From: DATIJP01 sp964569185 | GTDB lineage: Bacteria > Chlamydiota > Chlamydiia > Chlamydiales > Rhabdochlamydiaceae | DNA length: 29,138 nucleotides | Assembly: GCA_964569185.1 (NCBI GenBank) | Contig: CAZMTP010000015.1 | Location: forward strand, 1-29,138 | Direction: 5' to 3' | In this document: positions 7,305-14,640 of the stretch, one piece after another | Layout of the letters: each line of letters begins with the position of its first letter | Numbering within the stretch: position 1 is the stretch's first letter | Made by a program: the position numbers and the translations under genes | Notes under the pieces: model-generated | Databases searched by the model: none | What the model was told of the DNA's origin: nothing | What the model saw: the letters and a program-made list of their open reading frames with translations, nothing else

Positions 7305-8432
7305 TTATAACTCATCATTTAGAATCATCTGTCTATAGGAGGCCATCTGCTGCACCATAAAGTGCAGGTTGTGGATGGTGGCGAGCGTGAGCGCTGAGAG
7401 CTCTTTGGCTTTAAACAGATGGTGTAAATAGGCAAAATGGTGCTGGCTGCAGGTGGCGCATGTACACTCTTTTTCAATCGGTGAAAAACGCATCGCATGG
7501 TCTGCTTTGGTGAGCTTGAGCGGCCCCGCTTTTGTAAAGACAATCCCATGGCGTGCCGCACGCGTTGGATAGCTGCTATCAAATGTATCAATTCCTAAAG
7601 GGATGCAGCCGTCTATCGATTCTAAGTCGCCAATGCCTAAAAGATGGTTCGGTTTTTCTTTGGGCAGATAGGGCAGTGTCTGCTCTAGCATGGAGAGCAT
7701 CTCCTGTTTGGTTTTTCCCATGCTGCCGCCGATAGCAAAGCCATCAAATGGTAGACGGGTCAAAAAATCGCAGCTTGTTTTGCGCAGGGTGAGATCCACG
7801 CCTCCATGGACCACAGCATACATGGCCTGTCCTTTTGGATTTTTTAAGTGAAAATCAAGCGATCTTTCTTCCCATCGATGGGTCCGCTCTAAAGAGCGTT
7901 TCAGGGAATCATTTTTCACATGATAAGGAGGAAGCTCATCAAATGCGATCATGATGTCGGCTCCTAGATCTTTTTGCGCTGCAATCGAGGTCTCTGGAGT
8001 GAGCAAAATCTTAGAACCATCACGATAAGAACGAAACAGCACTCCTTCCTCATTGATTTTTAACACTAGCTCTTTATTTTTCTTTGTCCCTTTGCTTTTG
8101 AGTTCGTCTGCTACAGAACCATAGGCGAGGCTAAAGACTTGAAAGCCGCCAGAATCTGTGATGATCGGCAGATTTCTTTGGATAAACTTATGGAGTCCGC
8201 CCACATTTTTTACTACTTGCACTCCTGGTTGAACGATCAGATGGTAGGTATTGCAAAACATCAGCTGCACGCCAATTTGAGAGACGGCCGCATGGTCTAG
8301 GGCTTTAATCGTTCCGTTTGTGCCGACGGCGACAAAATTGGGCGTATCGATCGTGCCATGAGGGGTATGGATTTTTCCCACTCGAGCGCGCGATTTTTTA
8401 GATTCGTAGAGAATTTCAAATTTAAATGGCAT
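7305..8432 (-). CDS. tgt: tRNA-guanine(34) transglycosylase
   Basis: A 375-residue Tgt, normal length, catalysing exchange of guanine 34 in tRNAs with GUN anticodons for a 7-deazaguanine on the way to queuosine. The base-binding Asp is in TDSGGFQVFSL (Asp93), a second base contact in DIMIAFDELPPY (Asp165), and the nucleophilic Asp in GIDTFDSSYPTRAARHG (about 280-296). Zinc ligands are Cys323, Cys325, Cys328 and His354. The usual bacterial DECPPY cysteine is replaced by leucine. The loop normally written GGLAVGE reads GGSMGKTK. Both positions are linked to preQ1-versus-queuine choice, and chlamydial Tgt is known to use queuine. A lysine-rich insert follows the FSLAYGS segment at about residues 106-122. 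The start overlaps the upstream transporter gene by 11 bases, indicating translational coupling. Confidence 0.95.
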   Translation of the reverse strand: MPFKFEILYESKKSRARVGKIHTPHGTIDTPNFVAVGTNGTIKALDHAAVSQIGVQLMFCNTYHLIVQPGVQVVKNVGGLHKFIQRNLPIITDSGGFQVFSLAYGSVADELKSKGTKKNKELVLKINEEGVLFRSYRDGSKILLTPETSIAAQKDLGADIMIAFDELPPYHVKNDSLKRSLERTHRWEERSLDFHLKNPKGQAMYAVVHGGVDLTLRKTSCDFLTRLPFDGFAIGGSMGKTKQEMLSMLEQTLPYLPKEKPNHLLGIGDLESIDGCIPLGIDTFDSSYPTRAARHGIVFTKAGPLKLTKADHAMRFSPIEKECTCATCSQHHFAYLHHLFKAKELSALTLATIHNLHFMVQQMASYRQMILNDEL

Positions 8433-9087
8433 GAGAGAGCAACCTTCTTGAAAAAAGTGTGATCGGCGACAAACTAAAAATAAGAATGATTTTGATGAGG
8501 AAGCTCAAAACCATAATGTCGGATAGCGATTCCACCATCCCGAAGAGTCCGAAAAAGGTAAAAAAGAGGGTGTCAACAAGTTGGCAGACAATCAGGCAGC
8601 AGTGGCTGCGGAAAGTAAGAGAGAGCGTAGGACGCCATTTCTTGAAGAACTGAAATAGCGATAGATCCAGTTTTTGTCCTAGAAAAAAGGCAGAAAGCGA
8701 AACAAGTAGCAGGCGTGGAGAGGAGGAAAGAATAGAATGGTACGCCTTGTGGGTGCTATCTTGCGCTGTCGGTTGATAAAAAAGATGGATCTGCGACATG
8801 AGCGCAAAGAAAACAAGTGTAAAGAAGCAGATCTGAAGCGCTTTCTTGCTGCTCTCTTTTTCAAAATATTCGCGCAGAAGATTCAGGCAGAGAATGCTGC
8901 CAATGGCAAAAGCATCGCTACAGGTCACATGGAAGCCAAAAAATGAGGCCTGCTTCAAGACAAAGAGATTGGCCATCAATGCTTGTAGCCCGACCAGTGC
9001 AATGAGCGCTTCTTTTCCTATTTTTAGGGCAGCAAAAGAAAAAAATATAATAAAAGTAATTTGAGCAAATAAAATCATTTCATTCAT
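8422..9087 (-). CDS. yhhQ: VUT/YhhQ family queuosine-precursor transporter
   Basis: A 221-residue integral membrane protein with about six hydrophobic segments, matching the VUT (YhhQ) family in length and layout. Recognisable parts are the first helices with LVGLQALMANLFVLKQ, the FGFHVTCSDAFAIGSILCLN segment with the family's conserved Asp in the membrane region, LLREYF after it, and a later segment QLVDTLFFTFFGLFG resembling the family's Q-x-x-D-t-x-f motif. The family imports 7-deazaguanine precursors such as preQ1, preQ0 or queuine. The gene overlaps tgt by 11 bases and no other queuosine-synthesis gene is in the window. Together they make a salvage unit: import the base, then insert it into tRNA. 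Confidence 0.85.
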   Translation of the reverse strand: MNEMILFAQITFIIFFSFAALKIGKEALIALVGLQALMANLFVLKQASFFGFHVTCSDAFAIGSILCLNLLREYFEKESSKKALQICFFTLVFFALMSQIHLFYQPTAQDSTHKAYHSILSSSPRLLLVSLSAFFLGQKLDLSLFQFFKKWRPTLSLTFRSHCCLIVCQLVDTLFFTFFGLFGMVESLSDIMVLSFLIKIILIFSLSPITLFSRRLLSHAI

Positions 9088-9111
9088 AGCTGGAGAATAT
9101 TACCAAAAAAG

Positions 9112-10785
9112 TTATTTTTTTATGAGGACTGGTTTTAGTTCTGACTGCTTGGATCGATTTTGAACCTGATAGAATGCGTTAACATCTATTTTTAATCCCT
9201 GTTCAAAGAGATTGAGCATCTCTGTTGAGAGACTGGTTTTAACACATTTGGATTGCGCATAGAAAAGACCAAGGGCATCGGAAGCCCGCTTTTTTTCTAG
9301 GACGGCTTCTAAGCTCGCAGGAGAATTAAAGTGGGCTGAGGCAACTAATTCTTTAAGCTGTTTTTTAGAGTAGAGCACTAAGTCAAAGGGGTGTGCCTTT
9401 TTCCAATCGCCGCTGCCCGCAGCGAGTTGCCACCCCATAAGAGGTTCTTTTAAGCTGAAAGTTCTTAAGGGCAGCAGGGGAGGCAATTCTTGGTATGTCT
9501 TCATATCTTCTGCTAGTTGGATATGGGATCCTAAAGAAAAATAGAGGCCAAAGGCCCTTGTTTTTTCCAACAGGTCAGCCGCTTCGCTCAAGTGGACCGC
9601 CTCTTTTAAAATCAGATTGTCTTGGGCCAGTAGAACGTAGGCGCTGTTGTCTAAGGTGGTGTCTTCAAGCAGTTTTAAAAAAACAGTTTTAAATTCATTT
9701 GTGTAAATGAAGTGGATTTTGGAAAATTCTTTTTCTATTTCCTCATAATTGGATTGGAGCTGTTTAGAGCGTGGGCAAAGTACCGACACTTTGCCGGCAT
9801 CTTCGTCATACTGGGTCAAAGATTCTAAAAGAGCATAGAGCTGCAGGGGATTGCCTGATGAAAAGATCACACACTCCACTTTTTTCTGATTTTTAACGTG
9901 GCTGGTGGTGAGCTCTTGCAGCCGTTTATAAGGCTGTTTTTTGCGCACGGCGTCAGCACATTCTTGCTGGAATTGGAAATTGACCCGATGGTCGCTGATC
10001 GGATTATTGCGATTATAGAGATAGAGCGTGTCTTTAATAAAGCGCACATGGGGGCCAGACATTTCTAGTAGCGGCATCATAAAAGCCAGGTCCCAGCCCA
10101 TAGGAAAAAATCTGCCACGGTGGACCATGTCATGCAGATCGATTTTCTTGAATAAAGAAGCGTAAAAGGTCCTCAGGTGGGTGGTGACCCATTCATGTTT
10201 GCGGAAGCTGCCTCGTCTAATGACCCCATCTGGAAGTTCTTTGCAGCGGACCGGATTTTGCTGATAGGTAGGATAATCTAAAAAATTGCCATAGGTCATC
10301 CAGACAGAGTTATCTTGGTAAGTCTGATTAAGAATAGAAAGCACATGTTCATGGGCCAAAAAATCGTCTCCGTCGACTAAAACAACAATCTCATGGTCTT
10401 GGCAGCTATGGATCGCATTATAGAGATTTGCCAAGGCTCCCTGATTTTGTTCATTGCGTACCAGTGTAGTTCGCTGCGTTTGTTGCAGCTCTGTGATCAG
10501 TTTTTTGGCTTTTAAGTAGGTATCGTCTGCAGAATGGTCATCGATGTAGAGGACACGGTAATTTTTATAACTTTGCGTGAAAATGGAGCGCAAATTTTTC
10601 TCCACAAACGCAGAGTTATTGTAGGAAGGGACGATGATGACAAACGGTTTTTCGTCCTGTATTGCAACCGTTTCTGTTTTCTGTTTTTTCCCACTTAAGT
10701 GGTGGGAATGCTGGCCTTTGTACATGCCAAAGCCTACAAGGGCGGCGCAGAGAAGTAAAACAAAAATTTTCAAATTTCTTTGCAT
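9112..10785 (-). CDS. Membrane-anchored family 2 glycosyltransferase with second C-terminal domain
   Basis: A 557-residue protein. Residues 5-22 form an N-terminal membrane anchor. From about 47 a GT-A family 2 domain begins: FVIIVPSYNN, then VLYIDDHSADDT (nucleotide-binding Asp residues), and VLVDGDDFL at about 135-143 with the metal-binding DGDD. A later WDLAFMMPLLE segment takes the place of the usual acceptor/base region. The catalytic domain ends near residue 290. The C-terminal 265 residues (from VECVIFSSGNPLQLYALLES) again begin like a GT-A nucleotide-binding fold (strand, SSGNPLQL loop, helix) but lack a clear DxD; this may be a degenerate second glycosyltransferase domain. The anchor implies action at the membrane face, perhaps on a lipid-linked or surface glycan. 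Sugar and acceptor are unknown. It lies 24 bases upstream of the VUT gene. Confidence 0.82.
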   Translation of the reverse strand: MQRNLKIFVLLLCAALVGFGMYKGQHSHHLSGKKQKTETVAIQDEKPFVIIVPSYNNSAFVEKNLRSIFTQSYKNYRVLYIDDHSADDTYLKAKKLITELQQTQRTTLVRNEQNQGALANLYNAIHSCQDHEIVVLVDGDDFLAHEHVLSILNQTYQDNSVWMTYGNFLDYPTYQQNPVRCKELPDGVIRRGSFRKHEWVTTHLRTFYASLFKKIDLHDMVHRGRFFPMGWDLAFMMPLLEMSGPHVRFIKDTLYLYNRNNPISDHRVNFQFQQECADAVRKKQPYKRLQELTTSHVKNQKKVECVIFSSGNPLQLYALLESLTQYDEDAGKVSVLCPRSKQLQSNYEEIEKEFSKIHFIYTNEFKTVFLKLLEDTTLDNSAYVLLAQDNLILKEAVHLSEAADLLEKTRAFGLYFSLGSHIQLAEDMKTYQELPPLLPLRTFSLKEPLMGWQLAAGSGDWKKAHPFDLVLYSKKQLKELVASAHFNSPASLEAVLEKKRASDALGLFYAQSKCVKTSLSTEMLNLFEQGLKIDVNAFYQVQNRSKQSELKPVLIKK

Positions 10786-10842
10786 TTCGACTATTTACGC
10801 ATTTTGTGAATTTTTTGTGAAGAAAAGAAGAAGAAAAGGAAA

Positions 10843-10876
10843 ATTAACCACAGAGAAGAAGAGAACACAGAGTAAG
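10843..10876. repeat. Dispersed-type ACAGAG intergenic repeat
   Basis: The gap between the heat-shock gene and the glycosyltransferase contains AACCACAGAGAAGAAGAGAA followed by CACAGAGTAAG, a purine-rich run built on repeated (A)CACAGAG units. Similar CCACAGAG/ACACAGAG strings occur as intergenic repeats in many unrelated bacterial genomes. Function is unknown. The gap (10786-10896) holds nothing else I can support. Confidence 0.4.
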
Positions 10877-10896
10877 AAGAGGGAGAATTAAATGCT

Positions 10897-11334
10897 TTAG
10901 CCTTTTTTGATGGGGATCTTCTTAGTGGGACCTTTTTTGCTTTTGAAAAAGGTGATCTTTAATACCCCGTTTTTGCAAATCGCTTCTGGCTCTCTGTTTT
11001 CATCCACATCGCCAGGGATCGCAATCCGATAAGAGAAATGGCTCATTGCTTTGCGGTAATATTTTCTTTTCTTATCTTCGGTCTCTTCCTTTCTTTCTCC
11101 TTTGATCCAAAGCGTTCCTTTTTCATAGGTCATGTCGACCTCATCAGGAGTGAGGCCTGGCAAAGCGGCATCCACATACACATGGGCCTCATCTTCAGAA
11201 ACGCTGAGGCCAGAAAGGCTAGAAAACTCATGCAGGTCCCAATCATCTTCGAAATCTTCGAACATCGAAAAAGGCCTCAGTCTTGGAAACGACCAGACAG
11301 AACGGGGAACCATTTTCTTAGTATTTTCTGACAT
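10897..11334 (-). CDS. Small heat-shock protein (Hsp20/alpha-crystallin family)
   Basis: An Hsp20 protein of about 145 residues from the ATG at 11334; a TTG at 11352 would add six. A short N-terminal arm with aromatic and acidic residues (RSVWSFPRLRPFSMFEDFED) precedes the alpha-crystallin domain. That domain starts near LSVSEDEAHVYVDAALPGLT and runs through GTLWIKGERKEE and the beta-5/6 loop to the conserved A-x-x-x-NGVLKITF motif. A lysine-rich tail follows and ends IPIK, an I-x-I/V-like anchor. These proteins are ATP-independent holdases that form oligomers in the cytosol. The gene starts 15-33 bases after the stop of the last kinase-like paralogue, with no room for an obvious heat-shock promoter, so it is probably read at least partly from upstream. 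Confidence 0.92.
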   Translation of the reverse strand: MSENTKKMVPRSVWSFPRLRPFSMFEDFEDDWDLHEFSSLSGLSVSEDEAHVYVDAALPGLTPDEVDMTYEKGTLWIKGERKEETEDKKRKYYRKAMSHFSYRIAIPGDVDENREPEAICKNGVLKITFFKSKKGPTKKIPIKKG

Positions 11335-11367
11335 AAGAAATATTTTTACCAAAAAAGGGGCGAGAAA

Positions 11368-12261
11368 TCAATCTTTTTCAATCTCATGACGCACCGTTTC
11401 TTCAAGAAATGGATAGAGCTCTGGATATCTTTTTTTGACCCAGCTTTTGAGTTTAATACATTCAAAGAAAAGCTCTCTTTTGTAGGCTACAGGTTTTGTA
11501 AGCAGAGCATCTTCGTAAAAAGAGCCTAAATCGATCTCTACAGCGGTTTCGTCAATAAAACCAAAATTGCGTTTCACAATGGGATCGCGGTCAGCAAGAC
11601 CTGCCCTACTACGCTCCACAATCAGCTCCACAAGAGATTTTAAACAGGCTTTGGCAGTCTCTCGATCACCTGTTTTCATGCACTGGTGGATCTTGGGATA
11701 GGCCAAAATAGCTTTTTTCTGCAGCGCAAATTCTAGCTGATCTACATCAAATGTATGTGCAATGCCGATGCTGTCTACAAGAGTGAGCGTTTGCTGGAGG
11801 TCATCTGTTTTATTTAAGTGAAGATAGAGTAGACCAGTCCTCTCTTTAAAACGGTCATGGGCCAGCTTAAAACTAGAAAAAATAGAGTGGAGCCTTTCTA
11901 TTCGCTCTTGAACGATTTTAGTCCGCAATGGTTCTAAGAAGGAGGGAAGCGGCACGTGATTAAGAATGGATTCAGGGCGCATATGATGATGTTTGAACAC
12001 TTTGAGAATGGTCTTTTGGTCTTGAGAAATAAAGGCATAGCATTGGCCACCGCTGCTTAAGAAATAGAATGGTTGTGCCAGCAGTTTTTTCACCTCTTCT
12101 GTTGCCGGCTCTGTGGCATAATCTGGATTAAAGGGAAGCGTAGAGAGAATTTTATGAGGACGAAATCCTTCGGTGATGTTGTGGCAAAACCGCTCGATGC
12201 AGATAAAACCGACAACAAATAAAAAGAGTTTAAGAAGAGGGGACTTCCAAAAGTTTTTCAT
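11368..12261 (-). CDS. Kinase-like membrane-anchored paralogue 1 of array
   Basis: A 297-residue member of the eight-gene family and the last in transcription order. Residues 9-23 form a membrane segment, followed by ERFCHNITEGF (23-33), the family's juxtamembrane motif with Ile/Glu for the usual Gln/Asp. The kinase-like landmarks are FYFLSSGGQCYAF (65-77), the lysine in TILKVFK (Lys87), a helix with FKERTGLLYLHLN (138-150), LVDSIGIAHTFDVDQLEF then ALQKKA (161-184), and the candidate catalytic loop ADRDPIVKRNFGF with Asp226 and Asn232. Asp244 lies in EIDLGSF at the place of the DFG aspartate. Compared with protein kinases the catalytic loop is one residue longer between Asp and Asn, and there is no HRD. 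Kinase activity is inference from pattern only. The start overlaps paralogue 2 by 32 bases. Confidence 0.72.
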   Translation of the reverse strand: MKNFWKSPLLKLFLFVVGFICIERFCHNITEGFRPHKILSTLPFNPDYATEPATEEVKKLLAQPFYFLSSGGQCYAFISQDQKTILKVFKHHHMRPESILNHVPLPSFLEPLRTKIVQERIERLHSIFSSFKLAHDRFKERTGLLYLHLNKTDDLQQTLTLVDSIGIAHTFDVDQLEFALQKKAILAYPKIHQCMKTGDRETAKACLKSLVELIVERSRAGLADRDPIVKRNFGFIDETAVEIDLGSFYEDALLTKPVAYKRELFFECIKLKSWVKKRYPELYPFLEETVRHEIEKD

Positions 12262-13039
12262 AGTAATATTGTAATAGTTCTGGCTCTTCCTTCAAACGCT
12301 CTTTGAGTGGCGCTGTTTCAAAAAGCAGCTCTCTTTGAATCGCATAAGGTTTGGCAAGGAGAGGATTACGCGTAAAAGAGCCGATATCAATTTCCATGGC
12401 CTGTTCCCCGGAGAATCCAAAATTTTTGCTCAATACAGCATCGCTACAAGCGATCCCCTTTTCGCACCGGTGTCGAATGAGCGCAATGGTTTGATCGATC
12501 ATTGATCTTAGATCGGTATGCGAAAAGTAAGCATCTGCCTTTTTTTGCAGTGCAAAAGCTGTATCATCAAGGCTAACTTCATGGCAGATGCCCAATTTGT
12601 CATAGAGCTTGATGTGTGGATATTTGCCTGCGGTCCTGTTTAAATGGAGAAAGTGCAGCCCTGTCTCTTCTTTTAGTTCCTCATAGGCAATCTTGGCGCT
12701 TTGAAAAATGGCGTCCAATCTTTTTTTTCTTTTTGCCAATACTTGTGGAAAGGGAGAAAGAATGAAATTAGGACATAAATGGTAAGGTTTTACAATTTTG
12801 AGCACCGTTTTCTGATCCTCAGAAACAAAAGCGTAATATTGCACGCCGCTGCCTAAAAAATAGAAGGGCTGAGAAAGGAGCGTTTCAGGGGATGTCTGAT
12901 CACTTACCTCCCACTCTGGATCAAAGGGATGGTCGCTGAAGATTCTATTCACACTGAACCCATCGGTCTGCATCCGGCAAAAGCGCTGAATGGCCACAAA
13001 GCAGAGTAAAAAAAGGAAGAGTCTATAGGCTGTTTTCAA
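12230..13039 (-). CDS. Kinase-like membrane-anchored paralogue 2 of array
   Basis: I place the start at a TTG (13037-13039). It has GGAG eight bases upstream and gives MKTAYRLFLFLLCFVAIQRF, the same short N-terminus as the other members. An ATG at 13096 would add 19 lysine-rich residues encoded inside the upstream gene. From the TTG the protein has 269 residues. Landmarks: RFCRMQTDGF after the membrane segment, FYFLGSGVQYYAF with a G-x-G loop, Lys81 in TVLKIVK, LKEETGLHFLHLN, YDKLGICHEVSLDD, and ACSDAVLSKNFGF with Asp200 and Asn206. The metal-type Asp218 is in EIDIGSF. This copy has the most kinase-like glycine loop (LGSGVQ). It is shorter than paralogue 1 between the VLK strand and the following helix. 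Confidence 0.7.
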   Translation of the reverse strand: MKTAYRLFLFLLCFVAIQRFCRMQTDGFSVNRIFSDHPFDPEWEVSDQTSPETLLSQPFYFLGSGVQYYAFVSEDQKTVLKIVKPYHLCPNFILSPFPQVLAKRKKRLDAIFQSAKIAYEELKEETGLHFLHLNRTAGKYPHIKLYDKLGICHEVSLDDTAFALQKKADAYFSHTDLRSMIDQTIALIRHRCEKGIACSDAVLSKNFGFSGEQAMEIDIGSFTRNPLLAKPYAIQRELLFETAPLKERLKEEPELLQYYYEKLLEVPSS

Positions 13040-13841
13040 CTGTTTTTCTCCACCGTTCCATTTTTTCCTCGAAGCGCTTTTGTTCTTTTTCGACAAGAGC
13101 CGTAGTGAGCTGTTTTCTTTTTTTGAGCGATCCGATGTCGATCATCACTGCTTTTTCTCCAATAAACGCATAATTTCTGATCTTTCCATCTTTATTTTTA
13201 AACCCTTTTTGAGTGCAGGCAGAGTGGAGTTTGCGGAGCGCATCCAAAGAGGCTTCGATGGCCTGTTTATCTTTGGCCTGTTTGAAGCGCGCTTCTAGAG
13301 GTTCCGCTTTTTTCTGCAAAATAAATTCCATCTCGCCTAAATCCAGCGCATGCTGGATGCCTAATTTATCAATCAGAGTGATTTTAGCAGATTCTGACTT
13401 GTTAAAGTGTAAAAAAAAAGTACCGGTCTCTTCCTCAAGTTGGTCATAGGCGATTTGGCAACTTCGAAAAATTTTTTTTAGACGCTCTTCTCGCGCCGTC
13501 AGTAGCTGCTGTTTGAATAGGTCCAGAAAATGGGGAACTGGGATTTTCTTTAAGATATTGTTCCCAGGGAAAAGATGGTAATGTTTAAAAAATTTAATCA
13601 CAGATTGCCTGTCCTCGGAGAGAAAGGTGTAGCATTGCACTCCACTGCCCAAAAAGGTATAGGGCTGGTCTAAAACTTCTAAGATGTGCAGAGGGATGGG
13701 GGCCTCTTGGCTATTCAGTGGCCCATGCGGGACGATTTTTGCGATAGAAAAACCATCTGTTTGCAAGCGGCAAAACCGCTCTACAAGAAAGAAAAGCAGG
13801 CTAAAAATAAGAATAGTTTTAATCAGCTTCAATAAGTTCAT
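13023..13841 (-). CDS. Kinase-like membrane-anchored paralogue 3 of array
   Basis: A 272-residue member. The membrane segment spans about 8-20 (KTILIFSLLFFLV), then ERFCRLQTDGF. Core landmarks: YTFLGSGVQCYTF (61-73), Lys83 in VIKFFK, LEEETGTFFLHFN, LIDKLGIQHALDLGEMEF then ILQKKA, and FKNKDGKIRNYAF. In this copy Asp218 and Asn223 are exactly five residues apart, the spacing of true protein kinases, and the sequence after Asn is YAF instead of FGF. Asp235 is in MIDIGSL. The C-terminal helix is charged (EKEQKRFEEKMERWRKT) and shorter than in the siblings. Its start lies 23 bases inside paralogue 4. Confidence 0.72.
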   Translation of the reverse strand: MNLLKLIKTILIFSLLFFLVERFCRLQTDGFSIAKIVPHGPLNSQEAPIPLHILEVLDQPYTFLGSGVQCYTFLSEDRQSVIKFFKHYHLFPGNNILKKIPVPHFLDLFKQQLLTAREERLKKIFRSCQIAYDQLEEETGTFFLHFNKSESAKITLIDKLGIQHALDLGEMEFILQKKAEPLEARFKQAKDKQAIEASLDALRKLHSACTQKGFKNKDGKIRNYAFIGEKAVMIDIGSLKKRKQLTTALVEKEQKRFEEKMERWRKTVENSL

Positions 13842-14640
13842 TTAAGTAGGTGGCCAGAGGGGGATAGTGGGCCTCAAGCCAATGTTTTAAGTTCAAGGTG
13901 GATTGGATCAGCTCTTTTTGCCGGACCTCGGTCTCTTTCAAAGCGCTATTTCTGTAAAACGGCCCCACATCGATCTGCATCGGTCTGCCTTCTATAAATC
14001 CAAAATTGGTGCGGACTAAGGCATCATTATCGCCAATGCCTTTTTCAGCGCGCGCTTTTAAAAAAGCGATAAATGCATGGAGCGCCTCTTTGGCTTCTAA
14101 AAGGCCATTTTTTTCCATTAAAGAGTGAAGATAAGGATAAAACAGGGTCGCTTTCTTTTGGACTAAAAAAGCGGTGCTGTCTAAATCCAGAGGATGTTCA
14201 ATGCCAAGCTTGTCGACAAGAGTGACCGTCTGCTTGAGATGGGTTGTCGGCGCAGGGTGAAAATAGAGAAGTCCTGTTTCTTCTTTCAGTTCTTCAAAGG
14301 CGATCTGATAGCTTTTGAAATTGCGCTCTAGTTTGTACTTGGCCATCTCTCTTTTTTTATTGACCCATTCTAGGGACGGGCAAAATTGCAGCCAAAAAAG
14401 CCTATTTTGATACCGGTTATTAAAAATTTTCAGTACCTGCTTTCCATCTTCAGAGAGGAAAGAAAAGCTCTGCAGCCCTCTTCCTAAATAGCGGAATTTT
14501 CCTTCCAGTTTTAAGGGAGTGGCAGCCATTTCCAAAGGAAAGCTATTGTGCTCTATTTTTGTCATGGCAAAGCCAGCAGTCTGATGGTGACAAAACCGCG
14601 ACAGTGCATAAAAGATACACAGGAGGGCGATCCATTTCAT
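13819..14640 (-). CDS. Kinase-like membrane-anchored paralogue 4 of array
   Basis: A 273-residue member. It begins MKWIALLCIFYALSRFCHHQ, with the juxtamembrane motif reading QTAGF (Ala for Asp). The 30-residue linker seen in other copies is shortened. Landmarks: FRYLGRGLQSFSF (49-61), Lys71 in VLKIFN, FEELKEETGLLYFH, VDKLGIEHPLDLDSTAF then LVQKKA, GDNDALVRTNFGF with Asp206 and Asn212, and Asp224 in QIDVGPF. It overlaps paralogue 5 by ATGA (4 bases), a classic sign of translational coupling. All candidate active-site residues are kept, so the shortened linker does not look like decay. Confidence 0.72.
   Translation of the reverse strand: MKWIALLCIFYALSRFCHHQTAGFAMTKIEHNSFPLEMAATPLKLEGKFRYLGRGLQSFSFLSEDGKQVLKIFNNRYQNRLFWLQFCPSLEWVNKKREMAKYKLERNFKSYQIAFEELKEETGLLYFHPAPTTHLKQTVTLVDKLGIEHPLDLDSTAFLVQKKATLFYPYLHSLMEKNGLLEAKEALHAFIAFLKARAEKGIGDNDALVRTNFGFIEGRPMQIDVGPFYRNSALKETEVRQKELIQSTLNLKHWLEAHYPPLATYLNELIEAD

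Noticed and set aside
12230..13096. ATG start at 13096 for paralogue 2
   Set aside because: It adds 19 basic residues encoded inside paralogue 3 and not found in any sibling. The TTG at 13039 has a good ribosome-binding site.
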